Positions 35,585-42,868 of a stretch of 51,113 nt of DNA are shown here, piece after piece (the first letter of the stretch is position 1; the number at the start of each line of letters is the position of its first letter). A model generated the notes under the pieces. The model searched no databases, was not told where the DNA came from, and saw only the letters and a program-made list of their open reading frames with translations. Origin of the DNA: Acidobacteriota bacterium (lineage in GTDB: Bacteria; Acidobacteriota; Vicinamibacteria; Vicinamibacterales; UBA2999); contig JADZCN010000044.1 in the NCBI GenBank assembly GCA_020851565.1, positions 1 through 51,113 of the forward strand, given 5' to 3'. A program made the translations under genes and the position numbers.

Positions 35585-37636
35585 ATGCACCCAGCGACCC
35601 GCGTACTCCTCCTCTGTTGCGCCCTGGTGCCTGCCGCATGTTCCGGACCGGGCACGCCCGCCCCGGCGGCCACGCCGGCGCCTCTCGTGTCGGGGATCGA
35701 TCTCAGCGCCGCGGACAAGGGCGTCCGCCCGAAGGACGATCTCTTCCGTCACGTGAACGGCGCGTGGCTGGCGCGCACGGAGATTCCCGCCGACAAATCC
35801 AGCTACGGCGCCTTCGACATGCTCTTCGACAAGTCGCAGGAGGACCTTCGGGCCATTGCCGAGGCCGCCGCGCGAGCCGCCGACAAGGCACCCGGCTCGG
35901 ACACGCAGAAGATCGGCGACTTCTACGACAGCTTCATGAACGAGGCCAGGGCCGACGAGCTCGGGCTCGCGCCACTCGCCGACGAGCTGGCCGCCATCGA
36001 CGGGATCAGGACGAAGGCCGATCTCGCCCGGCACTTCGCACGGTTCTTCAAGATGAACCTGATCAACCCGATCGTCGGCTTCGTGGACGGCGATGCACAG
36101 GAGCCCGGTCGCGAGATTCTCTATCTCTACCAGGGCGGCCTGGGCCTGCCCGATCGCGACTACTACCTGCAGGACGAGGCCCGGCTGCGCGAGTACCGGG
36201 AGCAGTACGTCGGCTTCATCTCGAACATCCTGAGGATGGCCAATCAGCCGTCGCCGGGCGCCGCCGCGCGCGAGATCTTCATGCTCGAATCCCGCCTCGC
36301 GCGCGCGCACTGGACCAACGTCGAGAGCCGCGACGCGGTGAAGACCTACAACAAGGTGGCCATCGCCGACCTCGGGCGGCAGTTCCCCGGCTTCGATTGG
36401 CCGGCGTGGACCGATGAGCTCGGCATCAGCGGCGCGCCGGCCGTGGTCGTCAACCAGCCGAGCTATATCAAGGCCTTCGCGACGGCCGTCAACGACACGC
36501 CCGTCGACCGGTGGAAGCCGTACCTGAAGACCTCGATCATCAACGGCTTCGCGCCGTACCTGAGCAAGGCGTTCGTGGACGCCGAGTTCGGTTTCTACGG
36601 GCAGACGCTCCGGGGCGTGAAGGAGATCCAGCCGCGCTGGAAGCGCGCCGTCAACACGATCAACGCCAACATGGGTGAGATGCTCGGCCGGCTCTACGTC
36701 GAGAAGCACTTCAGGCCCGAGGCCAAGGCCCGCATGGAGCAGCTCGTCGAGAATCTGCGCCTGGCGTACCGTCAGGGAATCGACGGGCTCGACTGGATGA
36801 GCCCCGAGACGAAGACACAGGCCCAGGAGAAGCTGGCGAAGTTCCGCCCCAAGGTCGGCTATCCGAACAAGTGGCGTGACTACTCGAAGCTCGAGGTGAG
36901 GAAGGACGATCTCCTGGGCAACGTGATGCGCGCCTTTCGCGTCGAGAACGAGTTCCAGCTGGGCAAGGTGGGCAGGCCCATCGACCCCGACGAGTGGGGC
37001 ATGACACCGCAGACGGTAAACGCGTACTACAACCCGGTCCGCAACGAGATCGTCTTCCCTGCCGCGATCCTGCAACCGCCCTTCTTCGACATGGCGGCGG
37101 ACGACGCCGTGAACTACGGGGCGATTGGCGCGGTCATCGGCCACGAGATGGGCCATGGCTTCGACGACCAGGGCCGCCATTACGACGCAGCGGGAGCCCT
37201 GCGGGACTGGTGGACGAAGCAGGATGCCGCGGAGTACGAGAAGCGCGCGAAGGTCGTCGTCGATCAGTACAACGTGCTCGAGCCGCTCCCGGGCGTGAAG
37301 GTGAACGGCGCGCTCACGCTCGGCGAGAACATCGCGGATCTCACGGGCCTGGTCATCGCGCACCGCGCCTTCCGGATTGCCCTGAAAGGCCAGCCGGCGC
37401 CGGAAATGGACGGACTCACCGGCGACCAGCGCTTCTACATCGGCTGGGCGCAGGCATGGGCGGGCAAGCGGCGCGACGATGCGCTGCGGCAGATGGTGAT
37501 GACCAACCCGCACGCGCCGGAAGAGTACCGAGCCAACGTCCCGGCCCGCAACGCGGAAGGCTTCTACGAGGCGTTCGGGGTCACGGAAAAGGACCGCATG
37601 TACCTGCCGCCCGACCAGCGTGCCAGGGTCTGGTAG
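35585..37636 (+). CDS. M13-family zinc metalloendopeptidase (PepO/neprilysin-like), lipoprotein
   Basis: The 683-residue enzyme cleaves peptides outside the cytoplasm. The N-terminus TRVLLLCCALVPAACSG has a lipobox-like LVPAAC, so it is probably a lipoprotein. Family blocks: PKDDLFRHVNGAWLARTEIPADKSSYG (N-terminal M13 motif), VGYPNKWRDYSKLEV, MTPQTVNAYYNPVRNEIVFPAAILQPPFF, zinc motif VIGHEMGHGFDDQGRHYD (about residues 517-535), NGALTLGENIADLTGL with the third zinc ligand Glu, and the C-terminal PHAPEEYRANVPARNAEGFYEAFGV ending RARVW. The length (683) matches PepO-type enzymes. The gene is followed by the inverted-repeat-framed octamer array. Confidence 0.95.
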   Translation: MHPATRVLLLCCALVPAACSGPGTPAPAATPAPLVSGIDLSAADKGVRPKDDLFRHVNGAWLARTEIPADKSSYGAFDMLFDKSQEDLRAIAEAAARAADKAPGSDTQKIGDFYDSFMNEARADELGLAPLADELAAIDGIRTKADLARHFARFFKMNLINPIVGFVDGDAQEPGREILYLYQGGLGLPDRDYYLQDEARLREYREQYVGFISNILRMANQPSPGAAAREIFMLESRLARAHWTNVESRDAVKTYNKVAIADLGRQFPGFDWPAWTDELGISGAPAVVVNQPSYIKAFATAVNDTPVDRWKPYLKTSIINGFAPYLSKAFVDAEFGFYGQTLRGVKEIQPRWKRAVNTINANMGEMLGRLYVEKHFRPEAKARMEQLVENLRLAYRQGIDGLDWMSPETKTQAQEKLAKFRPKVGYPNKWRDYSKLEVRKDDLLGNVMRAFRVENEFQLGKVGRPIDPDEWGMTPQTVNAYYNPVRNEIVFPAAILQPPFFDMAADDAVNYGAIGAVIGHEMGHGFDDQGRHYDAAGALRDWWTKQDAAEYEKRAKVVVDQYNVLEPLPGVKVNGALTLGENIADLTGLVIAHRAFRIALKGQPAPEMDGLTGDQRFYIGWAQAWAGKRRDDALRQMVMTNPHAPEEYRANVPARNAEGFYEAFGVTEKDRMYLPPDQRARVW

Positions 37637-37646
37637 CGGCAGGCTC

Positions 37647-37927
37647 GCTCATTGACGATTGCCAATTGGCGATTGAGCGATTCAATGACGATCGAGTGAT
37701 TGGGGCATTGGGCATTGGATTGAGGGATTGAGTGATTGGGTGATTGGGTGATTGGGTGATTGGGTGATTGGGTGATTGGGTGATTGGGTGATTGAGTGAT
37801 TGGGTGATCGGGGAAATCCCGAGTCGCCGACGCCCCCATCGCCCGATCGCTCAATCCGAATGCGCAATCCCCAATCGCCAATCGCCCAATGAATCGCTCA
37901 ATCGCCAATCGGCAATCGCCAATGGGC
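37647..37927. repeat. TGATTGGG octamer array framed by a 38-bp near-perfect inverted repeat
   Basis: Nine TGATTGGG units (37733-37804, the eighth TGATTGAG) form a core array, and degenerate GATTG-type units lie on both sides. The left arm 37647-37684 and the right arm 37890-37927 are reverse complements at 35 of 38 positions, so the whole 281-bp stretch could fold into one long stem. It lies between the convergent M13 and YpfJ-like genes, 10 nt after one stop and 4 nt after the other. No gene is seen in it. Confidence 0.9.
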
Positions 37928-37931
37928 GCCC

Positions 37932-38789
37932 TCACCGCGTCGCGCCGAACGTGTCGCAGTCCTCGATGCGGCCGGAGGTGAGACCCCGGCGCAGCCACTC
38001 GGCGCGCTGCTCGGAGGTGCCGTGCGTGAAGCTCTCGGGCACGACGCGGCCCTGCGTACGGCCCTGGATGCGGTCGTCACCGATGGCCGCGGCGGCACGG
38101 AGGCCTTCGTCCACGTCACCCGGCGAGAGCAGGCTCTGCTGTTCGGCGAAGTGGCCCCACAGCCCGGCGAAGCAGTCGGCCTGCAGTTCCAGGCGCACCG
38201 ACAGGGCGCTGGCCTGGGCCTCTGACGACTGCTGCTGCAGGCGGGTGACCTGGGCGTTCACGCCCAGCACGTTCTGCACGTGGTGGCCCACCTCGTGCGC
38301 CACGACGTACGCCTGCGCGAAGTCGCCGGGCGCGCCGAACTGCTGGTCCAGCTCGCGGAAGAACGACAGGTCCAGGTAGACCTTGCTGTCGGCCGGGCAG
38401 TAGAACGGTCCCGTCGCCGCCGATGCGAAGCCACAGGCCGACTGGACCTGCCCATCGAACAGGACGAGCACCGGCGGCTGGTACCGCTCCCCCGCCCTGG
38501 CGAAAATCTGGGCCCACGTGTCCTCGAGATCGCCCACGACCTTGCTGATGAACACCGACTGCGGATCGTCGCCCCCCGTGCCGGTGGGCACGCTCTCCAC
38601 GGGCGCCCCGCCGGGCAGCGCGTCGGTCATCTGCAGGAGCGATAGCGGGTTGGTGCCGGTCAGCCACGACACGATCAGGATGATGAGGATCATCCCGATC
38701 CCCCCGCCGCCGATGCCGACCCGGCCGCCCACGCGTCGGCCCCGGCGATCTTCGATGTTCGTGCTCTGCCGCTCGTGCTCGAGGCGCAT
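37932..38789 (-). CDS. ypfJ: Neutral zinc metallopeptidase, YpfJ family
   Basis: The 285-residue membrane-anchored protein belongs to the putative neutral zinc metallopeptidase family (YpfJ/KPN_02809). A short cytoplasmic N-terminus (MRLEHERQSTNIEDRRGRR) leads to one membrane segment (GIGGGGIGMILIILIVSWLTG). Typical blocks are VLVLFDGQVQSACGFASAATGPFYCPADSKVYLDLSFFREL, the zinc motif YVVAHEVGHHVQNVLG, SVRLELQADCFAGLWGH and QGRVVPESFTHGTSEQRAEWLRRGL. The length is as in the family (about 285-300). It is convergent with the M13 peptidase gene across the octamer array. Its substrate is not known for any member. Confidence 0.93.
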   Translation of the reverse strand: MRLEHERQSTNIEDRRGRRVGGRVGIGGGGIGMILIILIVSWLTGTNPLSLLQMTDALPGGAPVESVPTGTGGDDPQSVFISKVVGDLEDTWAQIFARAGERYQPPVLVLFDGQVQSACGFASAATGPFYCPADSKVYLDLSFFRELDQQFGAPGDFAQAYVVAHEVGHHVQNVLGVNAQVTRLQQQSSEAQASALSVRLELQADCFAGLWGHFAEQQSLLSPGDVDEGLRAAAAIGDDRIQGRTQGRVVPESFTHGTSEQRAEWLRRGLTSGRIEDCDTFGATR

Positions 38790-38809
38790 CGCGGCAGCTT
38801 ACACCAACG

Positions 38810-38818
38810 TGCTATGAT
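38810..38818 (+). promoter_or_regulatory. Extended -10 element upstream of the ABC-F gene
   Basis: TGCTATGAT (38810-38818) stands 36 nt before the ATG chosen for the ABC-F gene, in the 65-nt divergent gap with the YpfJ-like gene. No -35 is evident. Confidence 0.4.
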
Positions 38819-38854
38819 CGTGTGTTTGGGTTTCAGGAAACGAAGGCCGACCGA

Positions 38855-40453
38855 ATGATTGCCGTCAACGACGTCTCGATGCGCTACGGGTCGAAGGTGC
38901 TCTTCGACGAGGTGACCACTGCTTTCCAGCCGGGCCGCCGATACGGGCTGACCGGCCCGAACGGGGCCGGCAAATCGACGTTCATGAAGCTGCTGACAGG
39001 CGAGCTGCCCCCGCAGCGTGGCACCGTCGTCCGGCCCGCGAAGCTGGGGGTCCTCAAGCAGGATCAGTTCGCCTTCGACTCCTACCGCGTCATCGAGACG
39101 GTGATCATGGGGAACCAGCGGCTCTGGGCGGCCCTCGAAGAGCGGGAGTTCCTGTACGCCAAGGCCGACATGACCCACGAGGACGGCATGCGGCTCGGCG
39201 AGCTCGAGGGTATCGTCGGGGAGGAGGACGGCTACACGGCGGAAAGCGACGCGGCCATCCTGCTCCAGGGCCTGGACATTCCCGACCAGTTGCACGAGCG
39301 CCACATGGCCGAGCTGCAGGGCGGCCAGAAGGTGCGCGTCCTGCTGGCGCAGGCCCTCTTCGGCCACCCGCAGGCGCTGCTGCTCGACGAGCCGACGAAC
39401 CACCTGGACCTGGACTCCATCCACTGGCTCATCGACTTCCTGAACCGCTACGACGGCACGCTCATCGTCATCTCGCACGACCGCCACTTCCTGAACGCGG
39501 TCTGCACGCACACCGCCGACATCGACTATCAGACGATCATCACCTACACCGGCGGCTACGACGACATGGTGGTGGCCAAGACGCAGATCCGTGCCCGCGT
39601 CGAAGCCGACAACGCGCAGCGCGCGAAGAAGATCGCGCAGCTCAACGACTTCATCGCCCGATTCTCGGCGGGCACGCGGTCCAGCCAGGTGCAGTCGCGC
39701 CGCAAGGAGGTGGAGCGCCTGCAGACCACCGAGCTGGCGCGGTCCAACATCCAGCGCCCCTATATCCGCTTCGTCTCCGCGCGTGCCTCGGGCCGCCACG
39801 TCCTGGAATTCAAGGGTATTCGGAAGGCCTACGGCCCGCACGTGGTCATCGAGGGCTTCGACGCCATCCTGAGCCGCGGCGAGAAGGTGGTGCTGGCCGG
39901 CCGCAACGGCCAGGGCAAGACCACGCTGCTGAAGGCCTTGATGGCCGATGCGCCGGGCCTGCCCGCCTCGCCGGGCGACATCGACGCGGGCACGGTGAAG
40001 TGGGGGCACGAGGTGGCCATCGGCTACTTCCCGCAGGACCACACCGGCCTCATCGAGAAGGGCATGACCGCGGTCGAGTGGCTCCACCAGTTCGATCCGC
40101 AGGCCTCGCGCCAGGACATTCACGGCCTCCTCGGGCAGATGCTCTTCAGCGGCGAGGAGGGCCTGAAGCCCACCGAAGCCCTGTCGGGCGGCGAAACCGC
40201 ACGTCTGCTCTTCTGCCGCATCATGCTGCAGAAGCCCAACGTGCTGATCTTCGACGAGCCCACGAACCACCTGGACCTCGAGTCGATCAACGCGCTGAAC
40301 ATCGCGCTGCAGAAGTTCGAGGGCACGGTGCTGCTGGTCACCCACGACCAGGACCTGATGGAAGAGGTCGGCACCCGCGTGTGGCACTTCGACAGCGGCC
40401 GCATCCACGACTTCAAGGGCGCGTACGAGGAATACGCCGCGTCAATGGCGTAG
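38855..40453 (+). CDS. ABC-F family ATPase (YbiT-like)
   Basis: The 532-residue cytoplasmic protein has two ABC ATPase domains and no membrane part, typical of ABC-F translation factors that act at the ribosomal E site. First domain: TGPNGAGKSTFMKLL (about residues 35-49), signature LQGGQKVRVLLAQAL, Walker B LLLDEPTNHLDLDS. The P-site-tRNA-interaction linker is rich in charged residues (about 230-290, RAKKIAQLNDFIARFSAGTRSSQVQSRRKEVERL). Second domain: AGRNGQGKTTLLKAL, LSGGETARLLFCRIM, IFDEPTNHLDLES. Wording and length fit YbiT more than EttA or Uup. The ATG at 38855 was chosen for the consensus start MIAVNDVSM. The stop is followed directly by G-rich array 2. Confidence 0.93.
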   Translation: MIAVNDVSMRYGSKVLFDEVTTAFQPGRRYGLTGPNGAGKSTFMKLLTGELPPQRGTVVRPAKLGVLKQDQFAFDSYRVIETVIMGNQRLWAALEEREFLYAKADMTHEDGMRLGELEGIVGEEDGYTAESDAAILLQGLDIPDQLHERHMAELQGGQKVRVLLAQALFGHPQALLLDEPTNHLDLDSIHWLIDFLNRYDGTLIVISHDRHFLNAVCTHTADIDYQTIITYTGGYDDMVVAKTQIRARVEADNAQRAKKIAQLNDFIARFSAGTRSSQVQSRRKEVERLQTTELARSNIQRPYIRFVSARASGRHVLEFKGIRKAYGPHVVIEGFDAILSRGEKVVLAGRNGQGKTTLLKALMADAPGLPASPGDIDAGTVKWGHEVAIGYFPQDHTGLIEKGMTAVEWLHQFDPQASRQDIHGLLGQMLFSGEEGLKPTEALSGGETARLLFCRIMLQKPNVLIFDEPTNHLDLESINALNIALQKFEGTVLLVTHDQDLMEEVGTRVWHFDSGRIHDFKGAYEEYAASMA

Positions 40454-40668
40454 GGGCCTGGGGTCTTGGGGTCTTGAGGTCTTGGGGTCTTGGGGTCTTG
40501 GGGTCTTGGGGTCTTGGGGTCTTGAGGTCTTGAGGTCTTGGGGGCTTGGGTCTTGAGGTCTTGGGGTCTTGGGGTCTTGAGGTCTTGGGGGCTTGGGTCT
40601 TGGGGTCTTGGGGGCTTGGGTCTTGGGTCTTGAGGTCTTGGGATCTTGGGTCCTGAGATCTTGAGATC
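40454..40668. repeat. G-rich 8-bp tandem array 2 (CTTGGGGT family)
   Basis: About 26 copies of the same CTTG[A/G]GG[T/G] unit as array 1, with some 7-bp and 9-bp variants, start immediately after the ABC-F stop codon. The coding-strand transcript would be G-rich, opposite in sense to array 1. Copies near the right end decay (TCCTGAGATCTTGAGATC). Confidence 0.9.
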
Positions 40669-40716
40669 TGCGTAATCTGCGTAATCTGCGGCCCCTCTGC
40701 GGCCCCTCTGCGGCCC
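40669..40716. repeat. Short direct repeats AATCTGCG and CCCCTCTGCGG
   Basis: Behind the G-rich array two copies of TCTGCGTAA-type units are followed by two exact CCCCTCTGCGG units. They lead up to the -10-like TAGAAT (40733-40738), which ends 6 nt before the next ATG. Confidence 0.6.
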
Positions 40717-40744
40717 ATCGACGTTGAGGGGCTAGAATCGCCAG

Positions 40745-41245
40745 ATGCGGGAGCCCGTGGTTCGCGCGCTCGGCGCCGCTGTCTCGGTGGCCTATGCGTC
40801 CCTCATCGTCTGGCTCACCGCGTCGCAGCCCCAGTCGCTGGCCGAGGTCACCGGCGGCCTGACGGCGTCCATCGGGGCGTACCGCGTGGACGAGGTGGCC
40901 TTCGAAGACGGCCTCCGCTTCTTTCACCAGGACCAGTTCGTCGAGGCCCGCGCCGCCTTTCATCGGGCGGACGCCGCGGGCCGCGATCCGCGCACGCAGT
41001 TCTACATCGCGTACAGCTACTACCGTGAAGGCTGGGGCCGCCTGAGCCACGACGATGAGCTCTATCGGAAGGGGCTCGAGGCCGTGGATCGCGCCATTGC
41101 CGTGGCGCCCGACGGTCGCATCGTCGTGGATGATCCCGGGCTGCAGATGCGCACCGCGGACGAGCTGCGCGCGGAGCTCGCCGCCGGCACGACACGCGAG
41201 TGGTCGGACGCCAACCCGATGCGCGTGTTTCGAGGACGCAAGTGA
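40745..41245 (+). CDS. Membrane-anchored TPR-like protein, unknown function
   Basis: A 166-residue protein with one N-terminal membrane segment (VVRALGAAVSVAYASLIVWLTAS, about residues 5-27). A helical region of TPR type follows (DGLRFFHQDQFVEARAAFHRADAAGRDPRTQFYIAYSYYREGWG... YRKGLEAVDRAIAVAPDGRIVVDDP). The mature part would lie outside the cytoplasm. No family was recognised beyond the repeat. TAGAAT 6 nt before the ATG suggests a leaderless start. The stop overlaps the start of the next membrane protein as GTGA, so the two proteins probably work together. Confidence 0.75.
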   Translation: MREPVVRALGAAVSVAYASLIVWLTASQPQSLAEVTGGLTASIGAYRVDEVAFEDGLRFFHQDQFVEARAAFHRADAAGRDPRTQFYIAYSYYREGWGRLSHDDELYRKGLEAVDRAIAVAPDGRIVVDDPGLQMRTADELRAELAAGTTREWSDANPMRVFRGRK

Positions 41246-41868
41246 CCCCCGCCCGCGAGTCCATCACGCTGCCCGTCACGTTTCTCACCGTGGTGCTGCT
41301 CGGGGGCCTCCGCGTGGCGGACCGGGTGGCCATCGCGCCACCCACGCTCTTCTCCCTCGTCCTGGCCAGCCTCGTCGTGGGCGGGCTGGTGCAGAGCGGC
41401 GTGGTGGATCCGATGCGCCTGATGCGCGGGGATCGATCCGGACTGGCCAACGTCAACGGGCTCATGGTGATCCTCAGCACCTTTGCCGCCAGCGCGCAGG
41501 TGCTCTCGCTGCTCACGCCGGCCGCCGGCCTGCCGTCCATGGTGATGAGCCTCTTCTTCTTCGTCGCGATCCTGCAGCTGATGGCTGGCGCGCTCGACCG
41601 CCCGCGCTTCCTTCGGGTCTGGGCCGTCACGCTGCTGGCCGCCTTCACCATCAAGTTCGTCGTGCTCGCCGCGCTGTCGGGCCCGGCCGACGGCGCCGTG
41701 GCGCGCGCGCTGCAGCTGCTGTTCGAGGGGATCACGCTCGGATCCGTATCGCAGCCGGTGGAGGCACCCGCCTCCGGCTACCTCGCGTTCCTCGCCACCG
41801 CGCTCTACCTCTTCGGTCTCGTCCTCCTGCCGTCCGCGCAACGCCCAGCGCTGGTCGTGCGTCATTAG
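41242..41868 (+). CDS. Multi-pass membrane protein of unknown function
   Basis: A 208-residue hydrophobic protein with about six membrane segments (for example LPVTFLTVVLLGGLRVA, LFSLVLASLVVGGLVQSGVV, MVMSLFFFVAILQLMAGAL, VWAVTLLAAFTIKFVVLAAL and YLAFLATALYLFGLVLLP). I do not recognise a family. Possible starts upstream overlap the preceding gene. The GTG at 41242 overlapping its stop (GTGA) is the natural coupled start. A 7-bp perfect hairpin follows 12 nt after the stop. Confidence 0.8.
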   Translation: MTPARESITLPVTFLTVVLLGGLRVADRVAIAPPTLFSLVLASLVVGGLVQSGVVDPMRLMRGDRSGLANVNGLMVILSTFAASAQVLSLLTPAAGLPSMVMSLFFFVAILQLMAGALDRPRFLRVWAVTLLAAFTIKFVVLAALSGPADGAVARALQLLFEGITLGSVSQPVEAPASGYLAFLATALYLFGLVLLPSAQRPALVVRH

Positions 41869-41880
41869 GGGCAGTGTCAA

Positions 41881-41898
41881 GGCTGCGATTCCGCAGCC
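41881..41898 (+). terminator. Hairpin after the membrane-protein gene
   Basis: GGCTGCG (41881-41887) and CGCAGCC (41892-41898) form a perfect 7-bp stem with loop ATTC, followed by GGTTCTCTTGTC. It probably ends the two-gene operon before the DUF4397 gene. Confidence 0.6.
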
Positions 41899-41936
41899 GG
41901 TTCTCTTGTCGATTGTTCCTACCGGAGGTGTGTCCG

Positions 41937-42602
41937 ATGCGTGCTCTTCGTACCCTGGCGTTCCTGATGCTGATGGCCGTGGCCACCGTGGGCTCGGCCG
42001 AGGCGGCGTCCCGTATCTTCGTCATCCATGGCATCCCCGGCGTCACGGTGGACGTGTATGCCAGCGCGGCCGGTGCCCCGATCCCGCCCACGCCCACCAT
42101 CCCGGGCTTCGAGCCGAAGCAGATTGTGGACGTCCAGGCAGGTCCCGGCACGTTCGACATCCGCATCTACGTGCAGGGCGCGGACCCGCAGACGGCCACG
42201 CCGGTCATCGAGGTACTTGGTGCCGCCATCCCCGACAACGTGGAGCTGAGCATCCTGGCGCACCTCGACGCGAGCGCGGCGCCGACCGCGACGGTGTACC
42301 AGAACGACAACTCCCCCGTGCAGGCTGGCTGGGCCCGAGTGAGCCTGCGCCACGCGGCCGACGCTCCTGCGGTGCAGTTGACGGCCGGCGGCGTGCCGAA
42401 GCTGGCCCTCACCAACCCCTACTTCGGCGACCTGGAGGTGCCGGCGACGACCATCCCCCTCCAGCTGCAGGTGCCCTTCGAGGGGACGCCCATCACGCCG
42501 GTGGCGCCGCTCGCCTTCGCGTCGGGCACGCGTTACTTCGTCTACGCCATCGGCTCGGTGGCGGGCGGGACGTTCGACTTCATCCTGCAGGCAGTGCGCT
42601 AG
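41937..42602 (+). CDS. DUF4397-like exported protein
   Basis: The 221-residue protein starts with a signal peptide (TLAFLMLMAVATVGSAEAA, residues 6-24). The mature part has the repeated beta-rich wording of DUF4397 proteins: SRIFVIHGIPGVTVDVYASAAGAPIPPTPTIPGFEPKQIVDVQAGPGTFDIRIYVQGADP and ARVSLRHAADAPAVQLTAGGVPKLALTNPYFGDLEVPATTIPLQLQ. That domain is found in cell-surface and secreted proteins whose function is unknown. GGAGG (41924-41928) is a good ribosome site 8 nt before the ATG. Confidence 0.85.
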   Translation: MRALRTLAFLMLMAVATVGSAEAASRIFVIHGIPGVTVDVYASAAGAPIPPTPTIPGFEPKQIVDVQAGPGTFDIRIYVQGADPQTATPVIEVLGAAIPDNVELSILAHLDASAAPTATVYQNDNSPVQAGWARVSLRHAADAPAVQLTAGGVPKLALTNPYFGDLEVPATTIPLQLQVPFEGTPITPVAPLAFASGTRYFVYAIGSVAGGTFDFILQAVR

Positions 42603-42610
42603 TGGTCGAT

Positions 42611-42708
42611 TGAAGTGAGAAGTGAGAAGTGGGAAGTCCGAAGGGAGGCACGAAGAGCCTGGTGGCTCGTTCGGCGCCCTCACTTCCGGGCTCTTCCTTC
42701 TCACTTCA
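42611..42708. repeat. GAGAAGT repeats with 12-bp inverted copy
   Basis: TGAAGTGAGAAG (42611-42622) begins a run of three GTGAGAAGT/GTGGGAAGT units. CTTCTCACTTCA (42697-42708) is its exact 12-bp reverse complement, about 75 nt downstream. The repeats start 9 nt after the stop of the DUF4397 gene. The remaining gap to 42868 holds a 17-nt hairpin (42839-42855) and no gene. Confidence 0.65.
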
Positions 42709-42868
42709 CACTGCTCGCTTTCCGGGCTAGGGAATCCCGCCCGGCCGTGTCATAATGGTTTCCATCACGAGGAGACTTGAGCGCAGGAATAGAAGTTTGC
42801 CGTTGCCGATTTCCCGGCCGTTGAATTTCCCTCAGTAAGAGCGTCCTTCACGCTCCAGCCCATTTAGC

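Noticed and set aside
37733..37804. CRISPR array or coding repeat at 37.7 kb
   Set aside because: The 8-bp period is too short for CRISPR and not a multiple of three, and all frames give no sensible protein.
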